Below, piece after piece: positions 46,712-57,364 of a stretch of DNA of 64,000 bases. The stretch comes from Rhodopseudomonas rhenobacensis (GTDB lineage: Bacteria; Pseudomonadota; Alphaproteobacteria; Rhizobiales; Xanthobacteraceae). Location: the NCBI RefSeq assembly GCF_014203125.1, contig NZ_JACHIH010000006.1:1-64000 (forward strand), read 5' to 3'. The notes under the pieces are model-generated. The model ran no database searches. It was given only the letters and a program-made list of their open reading frames with translations, and was not told where the DNA came from. The translations under genes and the position numbers were made by a program. Each line of letters opens with the position of its first letter. The first letter of the stretch is position 1.

Positions 46712-47884
46712 ATGAAAAAGGCGGATTTTGACGGTTCCCCCAGCGGGCGACTGGTCCCGACGGAACGGAGCCAATGGGCATTCGTGCCCAATCCGTTGCC
46801 TCCGACCGACATTGATCTGGCTGCATTAGCCGACCCTATCGCCCGCGCAGCACAGGCCCTTGGCGAACTCAATGGCATAGGTCGCACCTTGCCTGATCCA
46901 TATCTTCTTATTCGGCCTCTCCAGGCCCAAGAGGCGCTGACCTCGTCGAGCATGGAGGGGACATACACGACCCTCAGTGACTTGCTTCTGGTGGAAGCGG
47001 GCGCGGGTGAACAAAACCGCGCTCCAGATACCCGAGAAGTCCTCAATTATCGGCGGGCCCTTGCTGCGGCGATCGAAAGCCTCGGTGAATTTCCGCTGTC
47101 TCTACGAACGTTATGCGAAGCCCATCGGCAATTGCTTGGCGGAGTCGTCAGGCAACGTGGCGCAACCGTCCGTGCGGGCGAGTTCAAGCAGCATCAGAAT
47201 TTCATAGGCGCATATGAAATTGAGAACGCACGCTTTGTGCCCCCGCCTCGCGATCAAACTATCATTTGCATGAGCGATCTTGAAAAATTCATTCACCGCG
47301 ACGATCGAAACGGATTGCCGCTGCTCGTGGATGCCGCATTGATCCACTATCAATTCGAGACAATTCACCCTTTTGCGGATGGCAATGGGCGAGTTGGCCG
47401 TATGCTGATCACCTTGCACTTGTTTGCAGCCAAGATCATCAGGCAACCGATCCTATATCTCAGCCCTATGCTCGAGCGAAGAAAAGATGAGTACATCGAT
47501 CGGATGTACGAAGTATCCAGGAACGGAAATTGGCTTGGGTGGATTCGCTTCTTTTTGGAAATGGTGACATTGTCTTGCCACGCGGCGATTTCAACGGCAG
47601 ACAGATTGCTTTCCGTTCAGCGCGGCTATCGCGAGCGACTGCAGAGGGCGGGGCGTTCGGCCAACTTGCTGGGCATCGTTGATCTGCTTTTTCGTTCGCC
47701 AGTCTTGAGCATCCCGCAAATTGCGGAACATCTGGGAGTGACGTATCGAGCCGCGCAACTCAACGTCGACACGCTCCTTTCTGCTAATGTTCTTCAGGAG
47801 TTCGTAGGGACGAGCAATCCGAAGTTCTTTGCAGCTCGCGAAATTCTTAACGTTATATCCGGTGTAGACAACAACGATGCCTGA
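46712..47884 (+). CDS. Fic-domain protein with C-terminal winged helix
   Basis: The 390-residue protein has the N-terminal Fic_N region, the class-II inhibitory motif S-x3-E-G (Ser78, Glu82, Gly83 in TSSSMEGT), and the catalytic Fic motif HPFADGNGR at residues 219-227, with His219 and the phosphate-binding GNGR. Fic proteins usually transfer AMP to protein targets. The C-terminal region (about 315-375, [26 protein letters not shown]) is a winged helix-turn-helix. GC content is clearly lower than that of the flanking glyQ and glyS. Its stop overlaps the glyS start (ATGCCTGA), so the two are translationally coupled. It is most likely acquired by transfer into the glyQS operon. The target is unknown. 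Confidence 0.93.
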   Translation: MKKADFDGSPSGRLVPTERSQWAFVPNPLPPTDIDLAALADPIARAAQALGELNGIGRTLPDPYLLIRPLQAQEALTSSSMEGTYTTLSDLLLVEAGAGEQNRAPDTREVLNYRRALAAAIESLGEFPLSLRTLCEAHRQLLGGVVRQRGATVRAGEFKQHQNFIGAYEIENARFVPPPRDQTIICMSDLEKFIHRDDRNGLPLLVDAALIHYQFETIHPFADGNGRVGRMLITLHLFAAKIIRQPILYLSPMLERRKDEYIDRMYEVSRNGNWLGWIRFFLEMVTLSCHAAISTADRLLSVQRGYRERLQRAGRSANLLGIVDLLFRSPVLSIPQIAEHLGVTYRAAQLNVDTLLSANVLQEFVGTSNPKFFAAREILNVISGVDNNDA

Positions 47885-50471
47885 TCTTCTGCTCGAACTG
47901 TTCTCCGAAGAAATCCCCGCCCGGATGCAGGCGAAGGCCGCCGAGGATTTGCGCCGCATGGTGACCGACAAGCTGGTCGCCGAGGGGCTGGTCTATGACG
48001 GCGCCAAGGCGTTTGCGACGCCGCGCAGGCTCGCGCTCACCGTGCAGGGCATTCCGGCGCGGCAGTCGGATCTCAAAGAAGAGCGCAAGGGGCCGCGGGT
48101 CGGCGGCCCGGACGCCGCGATCCAGGGCTTTCTGAAGGCGACGGGGCTGGCCTCGCTCGACGAAGCCAAGATCCAGCGCGATCCGAAGAAGGGCGATTTC
48201 TACATCGCGCTGATCGAGAAGCCCGGCCGCGCCACGCTCGACGTGCTCGCCGATATCCTGCCGGTGATCGTCCGCACCTTCCCGTGGCCGAAGGCGATGC
48301 GCTGGGGCGAACGCTCGGCGAAACCCGGCGCGCTGCAATGGGTGCGGCCGCTGCATTCGATCGTCGCCACCTTCGGCATCGATACCGAAGATCCCGACGT
48401 GGTCGCGTTCGACGTCAGCGGCATCCAGGCCGGGCAGGTCACGCGCGGCCATCGCTTCATGGCGCCGGACGAGATCGGCGTGCGCCGCTTCGAGGATTAC
48501 GACGCGAAACTGTTCGACGCCCGGGTGGTGCTCGATCCGGCGCGCCGCAAAGACATCATTCTGCACGACGCCCGCACGCTGGCGCAGGCGCAGAATTTCG
48601 AGCTGGTCGAGGATCAGGTGTTGCTCGACGAAGTGTCGGGTCTGGTCGAATGGCCGGTGGCGCTGATGGGCTCGTTCGACCCGGCGTTCCTGGCGATCCC
48701 CGGCGAAGTGATCCGCGCCACCATCCGCAACAACCAGAAGTGCTTTGTGGTCGCCGACCCCGCGACCGGCAAGCTGACCAACAAATTCATCCTCACCGCC
48801 AACATCGAAGCCAGCGACGGCGGTGCGGCGATCGTCGCCGGCAACGAGCGGGTGATCCGCGCGCGCTTGAGCGACGCGAAATTCTTCTACGAGACGGACC
48901 TCAAGACCAAGCTGGAAGACCGGCTGCCGAAATTTTCGCAGATCGTGTTTCACGAAAAGCTCGGCACGCAAGCCGAGCGCATCGCGCGGATCGAACGGCT
49001 GGCCGCCGAGATCGCGCCGCTGGTGGGCGCCGATGTCGAGAAGGCGCGCCGCGCCGCGCATCTGTGCAAGGCGGATCTGCTGACCGAAGTGGTCGGCGAA
49101 TTCCCCGAGCTGCAAGGCCTGATGGGCAAGTACTACGCACAGGCCGCGGGCGAGGACGCCTCCGTCGCCGCCGCCTGCGAGGAGCACTACAAGCCGCAGG
49201 GCCCCGCCGATCGCGTGCCGAGCGATCCGGTGAGTATCGCCGTGGCGCTGGCGGACAAGATCGATACGCTGGTTGGCTTCTGGGCGATCGACGAGAAGCC
49301 GACGGGCTCGAAGGACCCCTACGCGCTGCGACGCGCGGCGCTGGGGGTGATTAGGTTGATTTTGGCCTCTGATAGCCGGATTGGCATTCGTCGCCTTCTT
49401 GCATCGTCAATCGCACTGTTCATGGTCAAGGGATTTAAACCCGAACCCAGATACATATCGCTGGCCGCAACTCGTGGTCCTGAAGAGTCCTCGCCCAATG
49501 TGTCCTGGATGGATCAGCCGTATCGGAACCTCCTCGATGGCGACGATTTCATAAAGCTGCGTGCTGGTGACGCAAGTATGCACCAGATGAGTGATCCAGA
49601 TCTGAGTAGGCACGATCCGGACGATCAAGAAGAAATGCTTGGACGGGTTCAGGCGTATGGAGAGTTGACGAAAAGGCTCGGAGCGTTAGATGAATTTTAT
49701 ACCCATTGGATGTTCGATAATCTTGACAACATCAAAGTAAAGTATGTTGACGCCGCTCTCGACCGCATTGAGAGATCGGATTGGCTGTCCGCGGCTATTG
49801 ATAAGCTGTCAGATTCTCTCCTCTCCTTCTTCGCCGATCGCCTAAAAGTGCAGCTGCGCGAGCAGGGCGCGCGGCACGATCTGGTTGACGCTGTGTTCGC
49901 GCTCGGCGCGCTCCCCTCCCCCTTGCGGGGAGGGGGCGGGGGTGGGGGGCCGCAAGGCACGGACTCGCTGACCCCCACCCCGGCGCTACGCGGCGACCCT
50001 CCCCGCAAGGGGGAGGGTGAAGACAGTGCGCGCGGCGAAGGCCTGCAGGACGATCTGTTACTTGTCGTCCGCCGCGTCGAGGCGCTGGCGGCTTTCCTCG
50101 CGACCGACGACGGCAAGAATTTGCTGGCCGGCGTCAAGCGCGCCGCCAACATCCTGCGCATCGAGGAGAAGAAAGACGCCCGCGCCTTCGACGGCGCGCC
50201 GGATGCATCGCTCTACGTTGCTGATGAAGAAAAGTCGCTCGCCACCGCGATCGATCAGGTGAAGGGCGAGGCGTCGAGCGCCGTCGCCCGGGAAGACTTC
50301 GCCGCTGCGATGAGCGCGATGGCCAAGCTGCGCCCGGCGGTCGATGCGTTCTTTGACAAAGTGAAGGTCAACGACGACGACGCCAAGGTTCGCGAGAATC
50401 GCCTGAAGCTGTTGAACGAGATCCGCGAAGCCACCCGCGCGGTGGCGGATTTCTCCAAGATTCAGGATTGA
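47877..50471 (+). CDS. glyS: Glycyl-tRNA synthetase beta subunit, with internal insertions
   Basis: The 864-residue protein is the beta subunit, which binds tRNA. The N-terminal [39 protein letters not shown] (residues about 258-280) and [30 protein letters not shown] (to about 487) are typical. The protein is well over 100 residues longer than usual. Residues about 488-646 (49340-49815) are encoded by lower-GC DNA and have no match I recognise; after them the typical [28 protein letters not shown] resumes. A second insertion, about 676-722, is a palindromic repeat read in frame ([12 protein letters not shown]...). The anticodon-binding C-terminal domain follows. The enzyme must be functional if this is the only copy. 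Confidence 0.92.
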   Translation: MPDLLLELFSEEIPARMQAKAAEDLRRMVTDKLVAEGLVYDGAKAFATPRRLALTVQGIPARQSDLKEERKGPRVGGPDAAIQGFLKATGLASLDEAKIQRDPKKGDFYIALIEKPGRATLDVLADILPVIVRTFPWPKAMRWGERSAKPGALQWVRPLHSIVATFGIDTEDPDVVAFDVSGIQAGQVTRGHRFMAPDEIGVRRFEDYDAKLFDARVVLDPARRKDIILHDARTLAQAQNFELVEDQVLLDEVSGLVEWPVALMGSFDPAFLAIPGEVIRATIRNNQKCFVVADPATGKLTNKFILTANIEASDGGAAIVAGNERVIRARLSDAKFFYETDLKTKLEDRLPKFSQIVFHEKLGTQAERIARIERLAAEIAPLVGADVEKARRAAHLCKADLLTEVVGEFPELQGLMGKYYAQAAGEDASVAAACEEHYKPQGPADRVPSDPVSIAVALADKIDTLVGFWAIDEKPTGSKDPYALRRAALGVIRLILASDSRIGIRRLLASSIALFMVKGFKPEPRYISLAATRGPEESSPNVSWMDQPYRNLLDGDDFIKLRAGDASMHQMSDPDLSRHDPDDQEEMLGRVQAYGELTKRLGALDEFYTHWMFDNLDNIKVKYVDAALDRIERSDWLSAAIDKLSDSLLSFFADRLKVQLREQGARHDLVDAVFALGALPSPLRGGGGGGGPQGTDSLTPTPALRGDPPRKGEGEDSARGEGLQDDLLLVVRRVEALAAFLATDDGKNLLAGVKRAANILRIEEKKDARAFDGAPDASLYVADEEKSLATAIDQVKGEASSAVAREDFAAAMSAMAKLRPAVDAFFDKVKVNDDDAKVRENRLKLLNEIREATRAVADFSKIQD
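49914..50017. repeat. Palindromic repeat inserted in frame in glyS
   Basis: CCCTCCCCCTTGCGGGG plus AGGG (49914-49934) is repeated as a perfect inverse at 49997-50017 (21-bp arms), with a second inner pair GGGGTGGGG and CCCCACCCC. The 104-bp element is translated as part of GlyS without stop codons. Similar CT-rich/GA-rich hairpins occur at 11531-11559. Confidence 0.85.
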
Positions 50472-50570
50472 TCTTCACCCTCTCCTGGGGGGCAGGGCCG
50501 TCGCATATGGCATTGGGGAGCGTGCAGAACGCGCCTCAGCGATCACTTCTACGGCACTCGTCGCCCGGCA

Positions 50571-51449
50571 CTACGCGTCGATATCCAGCGCGACGTCGAA
50601 GTTCGGCGCCGAATGGGTCAGCGCGCCGGCGGAAGCGTAGTCGACGCCGGTCGCGGCGATCGCCGCGATGGTGTCCTGGGTGACGCCGCCGGAAGCCTCC
50701 AGCACGACCCGGCCCTCCGCCAGCCGCACCGCCTCTTTCAGCGTCGCGATGTCCATGTTGTCGAGCAGCACCACGTCGGCGAGCCCGGTGGCGAGCACCT
50801 CTTTCAACTGATCGAGCGTATCGACCTCGATCTCGACCTTGACCAGATGGCCGATCCGTTCCCGCGCCCGCTCCAGCACCGGGCGCACGCCGCCGGCCAC
50901 CGCGATGTGGTTGTCCTTGATCAGGATCGCGTCGTCGAGCCCGAAGCGGTGGTTGAAGCCGCCGCCGCAGCGAACCGCGTATTTCTCCAGCGCGCGCAAG
51001 CCAGGCGTGGTCTTGCGGGTGCAGCAGATCCGCAGCTTGCTGCCGGCGGTGTGGCGGACATAATCGGCGGTCAGCGTGGCGATGCCGCTCAAGCGACCAA
51101 CGAAATTCAGCGCGGTGCGCTCGCCCGCCAGCACCGCGCGGGCCGGGCCGGAGATCGTCAGCACCGGAACGCCGCGCGCCACCGCGGCGCCGTCATGGGC
51201 GTGCGGATGGATGATGATGTCGGTGGACAGCGCCTGGAATGCGGCGACCGCCAGCGGCAGTCCGGCGATGGTGCCGGCCTGCCGCGCCACCAGCACCGCA
51301 TGGGCCTGCGCCTCGGCCGGAATGGTGGCGATCGAGGTGACGTCGCCGGCGCGGCCGAGGTCCTCGTCGAGCGCGCGGCGCACCGCCTCCTCGATCGCGA
51401 ACGGCGAGAGAAATGCATCGGGATGCAGCAGCGACGTCGGTGCGGTCAT
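50571..51449 (-). CDS. nadC: Nicotinate-nucleotide pyrophosphorylase (quinolinate phosphoribosyltransferase)
   Basis: The 292-residue enzyme makes nicotinate mononucleotide from quinolinate and PRPP, the third step of de novo NAD synthesis. Typical segments are the substrate-binding [38 protein letters not shown] and [11 protein letters not shown] plus [11 protein letters not shown]. It starts 16 bases after the nadB stop on the same strand and ends the nadA-nadB-nadC set. Regulation is by the operator upstream of nadA if the three are cotranscribed. Confidence 0.95.
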   Translation of the reverse strand: MTAPTSLLHPDAFLSPFAIEEAVRRALDEDLGRAGDVTSIATIPAEAQAHAVLVARQAGTIAGLPLAVAAFQALSTDIIIHPHAHDGAAVARGVPVLTISGPARAVLAGERTALNFVGRLSGIATLTADYVRHTAGSKLRICCTRKTTPGLRALEKYAVRCGGGFNHRFGLDDAILIKDNHIAVAGGVRPVLERARERIGHLVKVEIEVDTLDQLKEVLATGLADVVLLDNMDIATLKEAVRLAEGRVVLEASGGVTQDTIAAIAATGVDYASAGALTHSAPNFDVALDIDA

Positions 51450-51465
51450 GGCAGTTCCGGATTTT

Positions 51466-53076
51466 TCAGACCAGCGCCTGGCGCGCGGTCGGGGCAGGGG
51501 CGGCGTCGGCGAGCGACGCAGCGATGGCGCGGGCGTCGGCCAGCGTGGTCATGGTGCGTTCGGCTGAGGTCGGATTTTCCGACGGATAGTCCGAACGATA
51601 ATGCGCGCCGCGGCTTTCCAGCCGGGCCCAGGCCGCGGTCGACACCAGCAACGCGGTGGTCGCCATGTTGAGCATCGCCGTGCTGGTGGCGGAGGCTTCC
51701 ATCGCGGCGAAGCGGCGCACCGCGGCGGCAAGCCCGTCGCCGTTGCGGATCACCCCGACATTGCCGCTCATCAGCTGCCGCAGCTCGGCTTCCTGCGCGG
51801 CGCCGAGGGCGGCGTTGCGCGCCATCGGCAGCGCATCGATCTTGCCGCTGGGGGCGGCAAATTCCCGCCCGCCGATGTCTTCGGCGATCCGCCCGGCATA
51901 GACCACGGCTTCGAGCAGCGAGTTCGAAGCGAGGCGATTGGCGCCGTGCGCGCCGGTGCAGGACACTTCGCCGGCGGCCCACAGCCCGCGGAGCGAACTG
52001 CGGCCGTGCATGTCCACCGCGATGCCGCCCATGTGGTAGTGCGCCGCCGGCGCGATCGGGATCGGCTGAGTCGCCGGATCGACGCCCTCGGCGATGCAGC
52101 TTTCATAGACGGTTGGAAATTCGGCGGCGAAATGCGCGCCGAGCGCGGTGCGCGCGTCGAGGAAGGCGCCGCGGCCGGCGGCGATTTCGGCGAACACGCC
52201 GCGGGCGACGATGTCGCGCGGCGCCAGTTCGGCCAAGGGATGCCGCGCCAGCATGAAGCGTTCGCCGTCGCCATTGATCAGCGTGGCGCCTTCGCCGCGC
52301 AGCGCTTCGGTTGCGAGCGGCGCCGGGTCGCGGCCGACCATGATGGCGGTCGGATGAAACTGCACGAATTCCGGATCGGCGATCAGCGCGCCCGCGCGGG
52401 CCGCAATGGCGAGGCCGAGCCCCGAGGCTTCCACCGGATTGGTGGTCACCGCATAGAGATGGCCGATGCCGCCGGTCGCCAGCACCACCGCGCGCGCCGG
52501 CATGGTCACCGGCCGGGTGATCGCCAGGCCTGCCTTGCGCAACTGCAGGCCGACCACGGTGTCGCCGTCGGTGAGCAGCGCTTCGGCGAAATAGCCTTCG
52601 ATCACCTTGATCGACGGCGTGTTACGCACTGCTTCGATCAGCGCGGTGATGATCGCCTTGCCGGCCATGTCGCCGCGCACATGCACGATGCGGCGCGCCG
52701 AATGCGCGGCCTCGCGCGACACCGCGAGCCGGCCTTCGAGGTCGCGGTCGAACGGCACGCCATATTGCAACAGGTCGTGGATCCGCGGCCCGGCTTCCCG
52801 CGCCAGCTCCAGCGCCACAGCTTCGTCGACGAGACCGGCGCCGACCGCGATGGTGTCGGCGGCATGCGACTCCGCGCTGTCGCCCTCGGCCACCGCCGCG
52901 GCGATGCCGCCCTGCGCCCAGGCGGTCGATGCGCCTTCGCCGAGCGGGGCTGCGGTGATCACGGTGACCGGCCGCGGCGCCAGCTTCAGCGCGCAGAACA
53001 GTCCGGCCAATCCGCCGCCGACGATCACCACGTCGGTGCCATTATGGGCGAAATCGAGGTCCGACGGCGTACTCAT
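51466..53076 (-). CDS. nadB: L-aspartate oxidase
   Basis: The 536-residue FAD enzyme oxidises L-aspartate to iminoaspartate, the first step of quinolinate synthesis. The FAD-binding [18 protein letters not shown] is at residues 15-33. Other succinate-dehydrogenase/NadB-type motifs are [47 protein letters not shown] and [23 protein letters not shown] use the ATG at 53076; the upstream frame has no support. It lies 126 bases after nadA, whose product combines iminoaspartate with dihydroxyacetone phosphate. Compared with the E. coli enzyme the C-terminal Fe-S-like parts are absent, as usual. Confidence 0.95.
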   Translation of the reverse strand: MSTPSDLDFAHNGTDVVIVGGGLAGLFCALKLAPRPVTVITAAPLGEGASTAWAQGGIAAAVAEGDSAESHAADTIAVGAGLVDEAVALELAREAGPRIHDLLQYGVPFDRDLEGRLAVSREAAHSARRIVHVRGDMAGKAIITALIEAVRNTPSIKVIEGYFAEALLTDGDTVVGLQLRKAGLAITRPVTMPARAVVLATGGIGHLYAVTTNPVEASGLGLAIAARAGALIADPEFVQFHPTAIMVGRDPAPLATEALRGEGATLINGDGERFMLARHPLAELAPRDIVARGVFAEIAAGRGAFLDARTALGAHFAAEFPTVYESCIAEGVDPATQPIPIAPAAHYHMGGIAVDMHGRSSLRGLWAAGEVSCTGAHGANRLASNSLLEAVVYAGRIAEDIGGREFAAPSGKIDALPMARNAALGAAQEAELRQLMSGNVGVIRNGDGLAAAVRRFAAMEASATSTAMLNMATTALLVSTAAWARLESRGAHYRSDYPSENPTSAERTMTTLADARAIAASLADAAPAPTARQALV

Positions 53077-53202
53077 GACTTGGTCCAACTCTGCCGCGTG
53101 GCGGCGCTGCGCGCCGATGTGGCCGGCGCGCGGTCGATCGGGGACGATACGACAAAGCGACAAAGCGACGGCGCAAGGTCCCGATTGCGCCGTCGCTTAC
53201 GA

Positions 53203-54315
53203 TTAGTTCTTCAGGTTGATCATCCGCTCCACCGAGCGGCGGGCGCGGTCGATGATCATCGGGTCGACGATCACTTCCTCACGCAGATAGATCAGGCTGT
53301 CGAGAATCTTCGGCAGCGTGATCCGCTTCATGTGCGGGCACAGGTTGCACGGCCGCACGATCTCCAGATCGGGCAGTTCGGCCTGCACGTTGTCGGCCAT
53401 CGAGCATTCGGTGACCATCACCACGCGCGCCGGATTGTTGTTGCGCACCCAGTTGATCATATGCGCGGTCGAGCCGGTGAAGTCGGCTTCGGCGAGCACG
53501 TCGGGCGGGCATTCCGGATGCGCGATGATGCTGACCGAGGGGTCAGCCTCGCGATAGCTGCGCAATTCGTCGCCGGTGAAGCGCTCGTGCACCTCGCAGG
53601 CGCCCTTCCAGGCGATGATCTTGACGTCGGTCTTGGAGGCGACGTAGCGCGCCAGATACTGATCCGGCAGCAAGATCACGGTGTCGGCGTTGAGGCTCTC
53701 GACCACGTTGACCGCGTTCGACGAGGTGCAGCAGATGTCGACCTCGGCCTTCACCTCGGCCGAGGTGTTGACATAGGCGACCACCGGCACGCCGGGGAAA
53801 CGCTCGCGCAACAGCCGCACGTCGGCGCCGGTGATGCTGGACGCCAGCGAGCAGCCGGCGCGGGAGTCCGGGATCAGCACGGTCTTCTCCGGGCTCAAGA
53901 TCTTCGAGGTCTCGGCCATGAAATGCACGCCGCACTGTACGATGACGTCGGCCTTCACCTTGGTGGCCTCGATCGCAAGCTGCAGCGAGTCGCCGACGAT
54001 GTCGGAGACGCAATGGAAGATCTCGGGCGTCTGGTAGTTGTGCGCCAGGATCACGGCGTTGCGCTCCCGCTTGGCCTCATTGATCGCCTTGATGTAGGGC
54101 GCCATGAACGGCCACTCGACCGGCGAGATCACCTTCTTGACGCGCTCGTAGAGGTGCGCGGTGGCGCGCTCGACCTCGGGCGTCCATTGAAGATCCGGCA
54201 TCGGCAGCGCGCGGCTGCGCTCCAACGCGCTGAGCGGCGCGCGGGGGCGCGACTCGGGCCGGCCATGCAGCGGGTGGCCGAAATTGTCCGGGCCGTAAAT
54301 GCCAGCAAGCGCCAT
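53203..54315 (-). CDS. nadA: Quinolinate synthase
   Basis: The 370-residue [4Fe-4S] enzyme condenses iminoaspartate and dihydroxyacetone phosphate to quinolinate. The ATG at 54315 has GGAGAGAG before it. Family markers include [25 protein letters not shown] (from about residue 86), [20 protein letters not shown] (with one cluster Cys), ECSMADNV and the C-terminal [16 protein letters not shown], with the cluster cysteines distributed among these. It leads the nadABC set and is preceded by a 21-bp NadQ-type palindrome. Confidence 0.95.
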   Translation of the reverse strand: MALAGIYGPDNFGHPLHGRPESRPRAPLSALERSRALPMPDLQWTPEVERATAHLYERVKKVISPVEWPFMAPYIKAINEAKRERNAVILAHNYQTPEIFHCVSDIVGDSLQLAIEATKVKADVIVQCGVHFMAETSKILSPEKTVLIPDSRAGCSLASSITGADVRLLRERFPGVPVVAYVNTSAEVKAEVDICCTSSNAVNVVESLNADTVILLPDQYLARYVASKTDVKIIAWKGACEVHERFTGDELRSYREADPSVSIIAHPECPPDVLAEADFTGSTAHMINWVRNNNPARVVMVTECSMADNVQAELPDLEIVRPCNLCPHMKRITLPKILDSLIYLREEVIVDPMIIDRARRSVERMINLKN

Positions 54316-54337
54316 GGTACTCTCTCCGTCTCGGCCT

Positions 54338-54358
54338 ATATGCTCAACATGAGCATAT
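54338..54358. promoter_or_regulatory. NadQ operator upstream of nadA
   Basis: ATATGCTCA-ACA-TGAGCATAT is a perfect palindrome with nine-base arms, 23 bases upstream of the nadA start codon. It fits the type of palindrome predicted for NadQ, the regulator of NAD synthesis in alphaproteobacteria, and a nadQ homologue lies 2 kb away at 56371-57348. Confidence 0.8.
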
Positions 54359-54661
54359 TCTGGTTTTGAGAAATCCGGCCACGACGGGCCGGCAGTCAAA
54401 ACGCTGCAAATCGATCTGAACTTTCGCGCAGCGCCGCGGTGACTTCAGAGCCCCGCGAGGAAGTTATCCTCATTAGGAGCAAATCAAATATAGCATGTCA
54501 CACTCGGTTCCGCCAGAGCCGCGTACGGTTAAATCGTCACAGCAGCCGCCAGGATTTGCATTGCTGCAAAGCGGCACGCGGGCGCCTCAACATCGCGGTT
54601 GGGATTTTGCCGCCGACGCTTTACGTTGCCGCGCATTCAACGAGCCGTCAGGGAGCAGATT
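54359..54661. other. Divergent region between nadA and the reductase gene
   Basis: About 300 bases without a gene. It holds the promoters of the leftward nad operon (near the palindrome) and of the rightward reductase. AT-rich patches at about 54470-54500 are the likely promoter of the reductase gene. No second operator was recognised. Confidence 0.5.
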
Positions 54662-55648
54662 GTGGGAACGTTCAAGGCGATCAGGATCGACAAGGCGGAA
54701 AAGGGCACCGTCGCGGCGCTCACCCAGTTCGACGAAGCCGAGCTGATGGACGGCGACGTCACCGTCGGCGTCGAATGGTCGACGGTGAACTACAAGGACG
54801 GTCTCGCGGTCACCGGCAAGGCGCCGGTGGTGCGGCGGTTTCCGATGATTGCCGGGATCGATCTCGCCGGCACGGTGCTGAAGTCGGAGAACCCGGACTG
54901 GCAGGTCGGCGACAAGGTGATCTGCAACGGCTGGGGCATGGGCGAGACCCATCTCGGCGCCTATGCGGAAAAGGCCCGGGTCAAGGGCGACTGGCTGGTG
55001 CGGCTGCCCGACGGGCTGTCGACCCGCGACGCGATGGCGATCGGCACCGCCGGCTACACCGCGATGCTCAGCGTGCTGGCGCTGGAAAATCATGGCCTCA
55101 CGCCGGCCGCGGGCCCGGTCGTGGTCACCGGCGCCGCCGGCGGCGTCGGCTCGGTGGCGATCGCGGTGCTGTCGAAGCTCGGCTACCACGTCATCGCCTC
55201 GACCGGCCGGATCGCCGAGGTGCCGTATCTGCGCGAGCTCGGCGCCGCCGAAGTGATCGAGCGCAGCGAGTTGTCAGGCCCGGGCAAGCCGCTCGCCAAG
55301 GAGCGCTGGGCCGGCGGCATCGACAGCGTCGGCTCCACCACGCTGGCCAATGTGCTGTCGATGACCAAGTATCGCGGCGCCATCGCGGCCTGCGGACTCG
55401 CCGCCGGCATGGACCTGCCGACCTCGGTAGCGCCGTTCATTTTGCGCGGTGTGTGTCTTCTCGGCATCGATTCGGTGATGTGCCCGATCGAATTGCGGCA
55501 GCTCGCCTGGCTGCGTCTGGCGAGCGATCTCGACAAGGGAAAACTTGCTGAAATCACTCACGAAATCAACCTGGACGAGGTGATCGCCGCGGGCGCCAAA
55601 GTGCTGGCTGGCGAGGTGCGCGGTCGAATCGTGGTAAAAATATGCTGA
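54662..55648 (+). CDS. AcuI/YhdH-type acrylyl-CoA reductase, MDR family
   Basis: From the GTG at 54662 (GGGAGCAG eight bases before it) the protein is 328 residues, the usual AcuI length. It is a zinc-free medium-chain dehydrogenase: [23 protein letters not shown] near the N-terminus, [12 protein letters not shown], and the NADPH-binding loop [18 protein letters not shown] (about residues 148-165). AcuI reduces acryloyl-CoA to propionyl-CoA and protects against acrylate; related YhdH has the same fold. The direct substrate is inferred. It is divergent from nadA. Confidence 0.88.
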   Translation: MGTFKAIRIDKAEKGTVAALTQFDEAELMDGDVTVGVEWSTVNYKDGLAVTGKAPVVRRFPMIAGIDLAGTVLKSENPDWQVGDKVICNGWGMGETHLGAYAEKARVKGDWLVRLPDGLSTRDAMAIGTAGYTAMLSVLALENHGLTPAAGPVVVTGAAGGVGSVAIAVLSKLGYHVIASTGRIAEVPYLRELGAAEVIERSELSGPGKPLAKERWAGGIDSVGSTTLANVLSMTKYRGAIAACGLAAGMDLPTSVAPFILRGVCLLGIDSVMCPIELRQLAWLRLASDLDKGKLAEITHEINLDEVIAAGAKVLAGEVRGRIVVKIC

Positions 55649-55762
55649 CTCGTTCAGACTTTACCAACCAACCTGCTCCAATGTTGCCACGGTGATATGG
55701 TGAGTGCCGAGTTAAAGACCTAACCATTGGCGGCAGCCGCGCCCAGTCAGTCGGAGTTCATG

Positions 55763-56350
55763 ATGTACGTGCGTTTTGTGGTGGGGGCCCTCGCAGCCGG
55801 CGCGATGGTTGCGCCGGCTCTGGCCGGCTCGATGAATGCCGATGAGGCCCGCAAATTCGTCGCGGGCAAGGTATTCGCCTTCACATGCTTCGACGGCACG
55901 CGCGGCGCCGGCCGGGTGTTCGACGACGGCGGCGCGGCGGGGGCGGTGCAGTTCTCCGGCTCCGGGCCGAGCCGCAACATGCGGCTGCCGGGCAATACGC
56001 TGCAGGTCCGCGGCCAGGCGATCTGCGCCTCGATCAAGGGCATTCCGTTCGAGCCCTGCTTCAACCTGACCAAGATGGACGACCGCAGCTTTCGCGGCGC
56101 GGTGTCCGGCATGGGCTTCGCCTATTGCGATTTCCGCCACCAGGGCGCCGGCCAGATGCTGATGGCGCGGGCGACGATGCCGCGGGCGCACGGACCGCGG
56201 ACCACGGGGTCGACCCGCTCCGCCGACGCCTCGCGCGTCGAGGTGTCATCGCGCGTCGAAACCCCGCGCGTCGAGTCCGCCAAGATCGAGCCGGTGAAAG
56301 CCGCGCCCGCCGCCGAAGGCGCCTCCGACCTGCGCCGCTCGACCGAGTAG
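55763..56350 (+). CDS. Exported hypothetical protein with cysteines
   Basis: A 195-residue protein with a signal peptide (YVRFVVGALAAGAMVAPALA, cleavage near LAG-SM). The mature part has Cys residues in FAFTCFDG, AICASIKG, PCFNLTKM and FAYCDFRH, so two disulfides are possible; a conserved beta-rich core runs to about residue 130. The C-terminal 60 residues are Ser/Arg/Glu-rich and disordered. I use the ATG at 55763 because CGGAG is six bases upstream; an ATG three bases earlier has too short a spacing. No known family. Confidence 0.75.
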   Translation: MYVRFVVGALAAGAMVAPALAGSMNADEARKFVAGKVFAFTCFDGTRGAGRVFDDGGAAGAVQFSGSGPSRNMRLPGNTLQVRGQAICASIKGIPFEPCFNLTKMDDRSFRGAVSGMGFAYCDFRHQGAGQMLMARATMPRAHGPRTTGSTRSADASRVEVSSRVETPRVESAKIEPVKAAPAAEGASDLRRSTE

Positions 56351-56370
56351 CCGAAATCACCACATCAATT

Positions 56371-57348
56371 TCACCGCCGTCCGCGCACCCGCAATCCGGG
56401 CGCCGGGCGTTCCTGCAGCACCTCGCGGCGGAAACGGAACAGCGCCGCCGGCCGCCCGCCGGTGTGGGTGGACATCTCGCCGGTCGGCTCGACCAGCGCG
56501 CCAGCCTCGACCAACCTGCGAAAATTCTGCTTGTGCAGATGCCGGCCGGAAATCGCCTCCACGGTGCGCTGCAATTCGGTCAGGGTGAATTCCGGCGGCA
56601 GCAGTTCGAACACCACCGGGCGATATTTCAATTTGGCGCGCAGCCGCGCGATCGCGGTGGCGAGAATCCGGCGGTGGTCGAACCGCATCGGCACGCCGAG
56701 CGACGGGATCGTCTTGCGCGCCAACGCCGCCGGGCGGCCGTCGCGGCGGGCCTCCTCGATTAATCCGGCTTCGTACAACAGCTCGTAGCGGTCGAGCACG
56801 CGCTCCTCGTCCCACTGTGCGCCGTCGACGCCGAAGAACAGCCGCACCCGGTCTTTGCGGCCGAGCGCGCGCGCGGTGTCGGGGGTTTCGGCCTGCGCCG
56901 CCCAGGCGGTGAGTTCGGGGATGATGGCGCGGGCGATGATGTCGGGCTGCGCGGCGCGCCAGTCCTCCCAGGGAAAATAGCGGTACCACGGCTCGAAGCT
57001 GGCGCCCGGCGCGCGCGACACGTTGTCGGCGGCCCGCGTCAGCGCCAGATAGCCGATCGAGGCGACATGGACGTCGGTATCGCCGATCCGGGCGTGGCGG
57101 CCGCGGTCGCCGAAAGTGTAGAGCTGCTCGACATAGCCGAGCCGCAGCCCGGTCTGTTCTTCGACCCAGGCGCGCAGCCCGATCTCGAAGGTGCGGTGGG
57201 TCACCGCCTCGAACGGCCCGTAGGGCAGCCCGGCGAGATTTTCGCCGTCGCCGCCCGACGCGGTGAGGATCAGCGGCTCGTTGTCCTCGATCGCGACGAT
57301 CGCGGCGGTGAGGCCAATTTCGATCGGCGTCGGCAGCTTATCGCTCAT
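56371..57348 (-). CDS. nadQ: NadQ, Nudix-type transcriptional regulator of NAD synthesis
   Basis: The 325-residue protein has an N-terminal Nudix-like domain (LTAAIVAIEDNEPLILTAS, then YGPFEAVTHRTFEIGLRAWVEEQTGLRLGYVEQLYTFGDR, with the Nudix helix degenerated) and a C-terminal winged helix (about residues 225-325, including FTLTELQRTVEAISGRHLHKQNFRRLVEAGALVEPTG). This architecture fits NadQ (COG4111), predicted to repress nadABC in alphaproteobacteria. The degenerate Nudix box suggests ligand sensing rather than hydrolysis. nadA, with its matching palindrome, is 2 kb away. It lies 16 bases after a phosphatase gene. Confidence 0.87.
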   Translation of the reverse strand: MSDKLPTPIEIGLTAAIVAIEDNEPLILTASGGDGENLAGLPYGPFEAVTHRTFEIGLRAWVEEQTGLRLGYVEQLYTFGDRGRHARIGDTDVHVASIGYLALTRAADNVSRAPGASFEPWYRYFPWEDWRAAQPDIIARAIIPELTAWAAQAETPDTARALGRKDRVRLFFGVDGAQWDEERVLDRYELLYEAGLIEEARRDGRPAALARKTIPSLGVPMRFDHRRILATAIARLRAKLKYRPVVFELLPPEFTLTELQRTVEAISGRHLHKQNFRRLVEAGALVEPTGEMSTHTGGRPAALFRFRREVLQERPAPGLRVRGRR

Positions 57349-57364
57349 CGGGCGATCATCGGCG

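Noticed and set aside
46605-50471. A larger genomic island carrying fic
   Set aside because: glyQ and most of glyS have the composition and motifs of the host chromosome. Only the fic gene and part of glyS are unusual, and no integrase, tRNA target or direct-repeat ends were found.
51601-54369. A 922-codon frame antisense to nadB and nadA
   Set aside because: It covers two clearly real genes on the other strand and has composition typical of GC-rich antisense frames (Arg, Gly, His-rich), without any recognisable domain.
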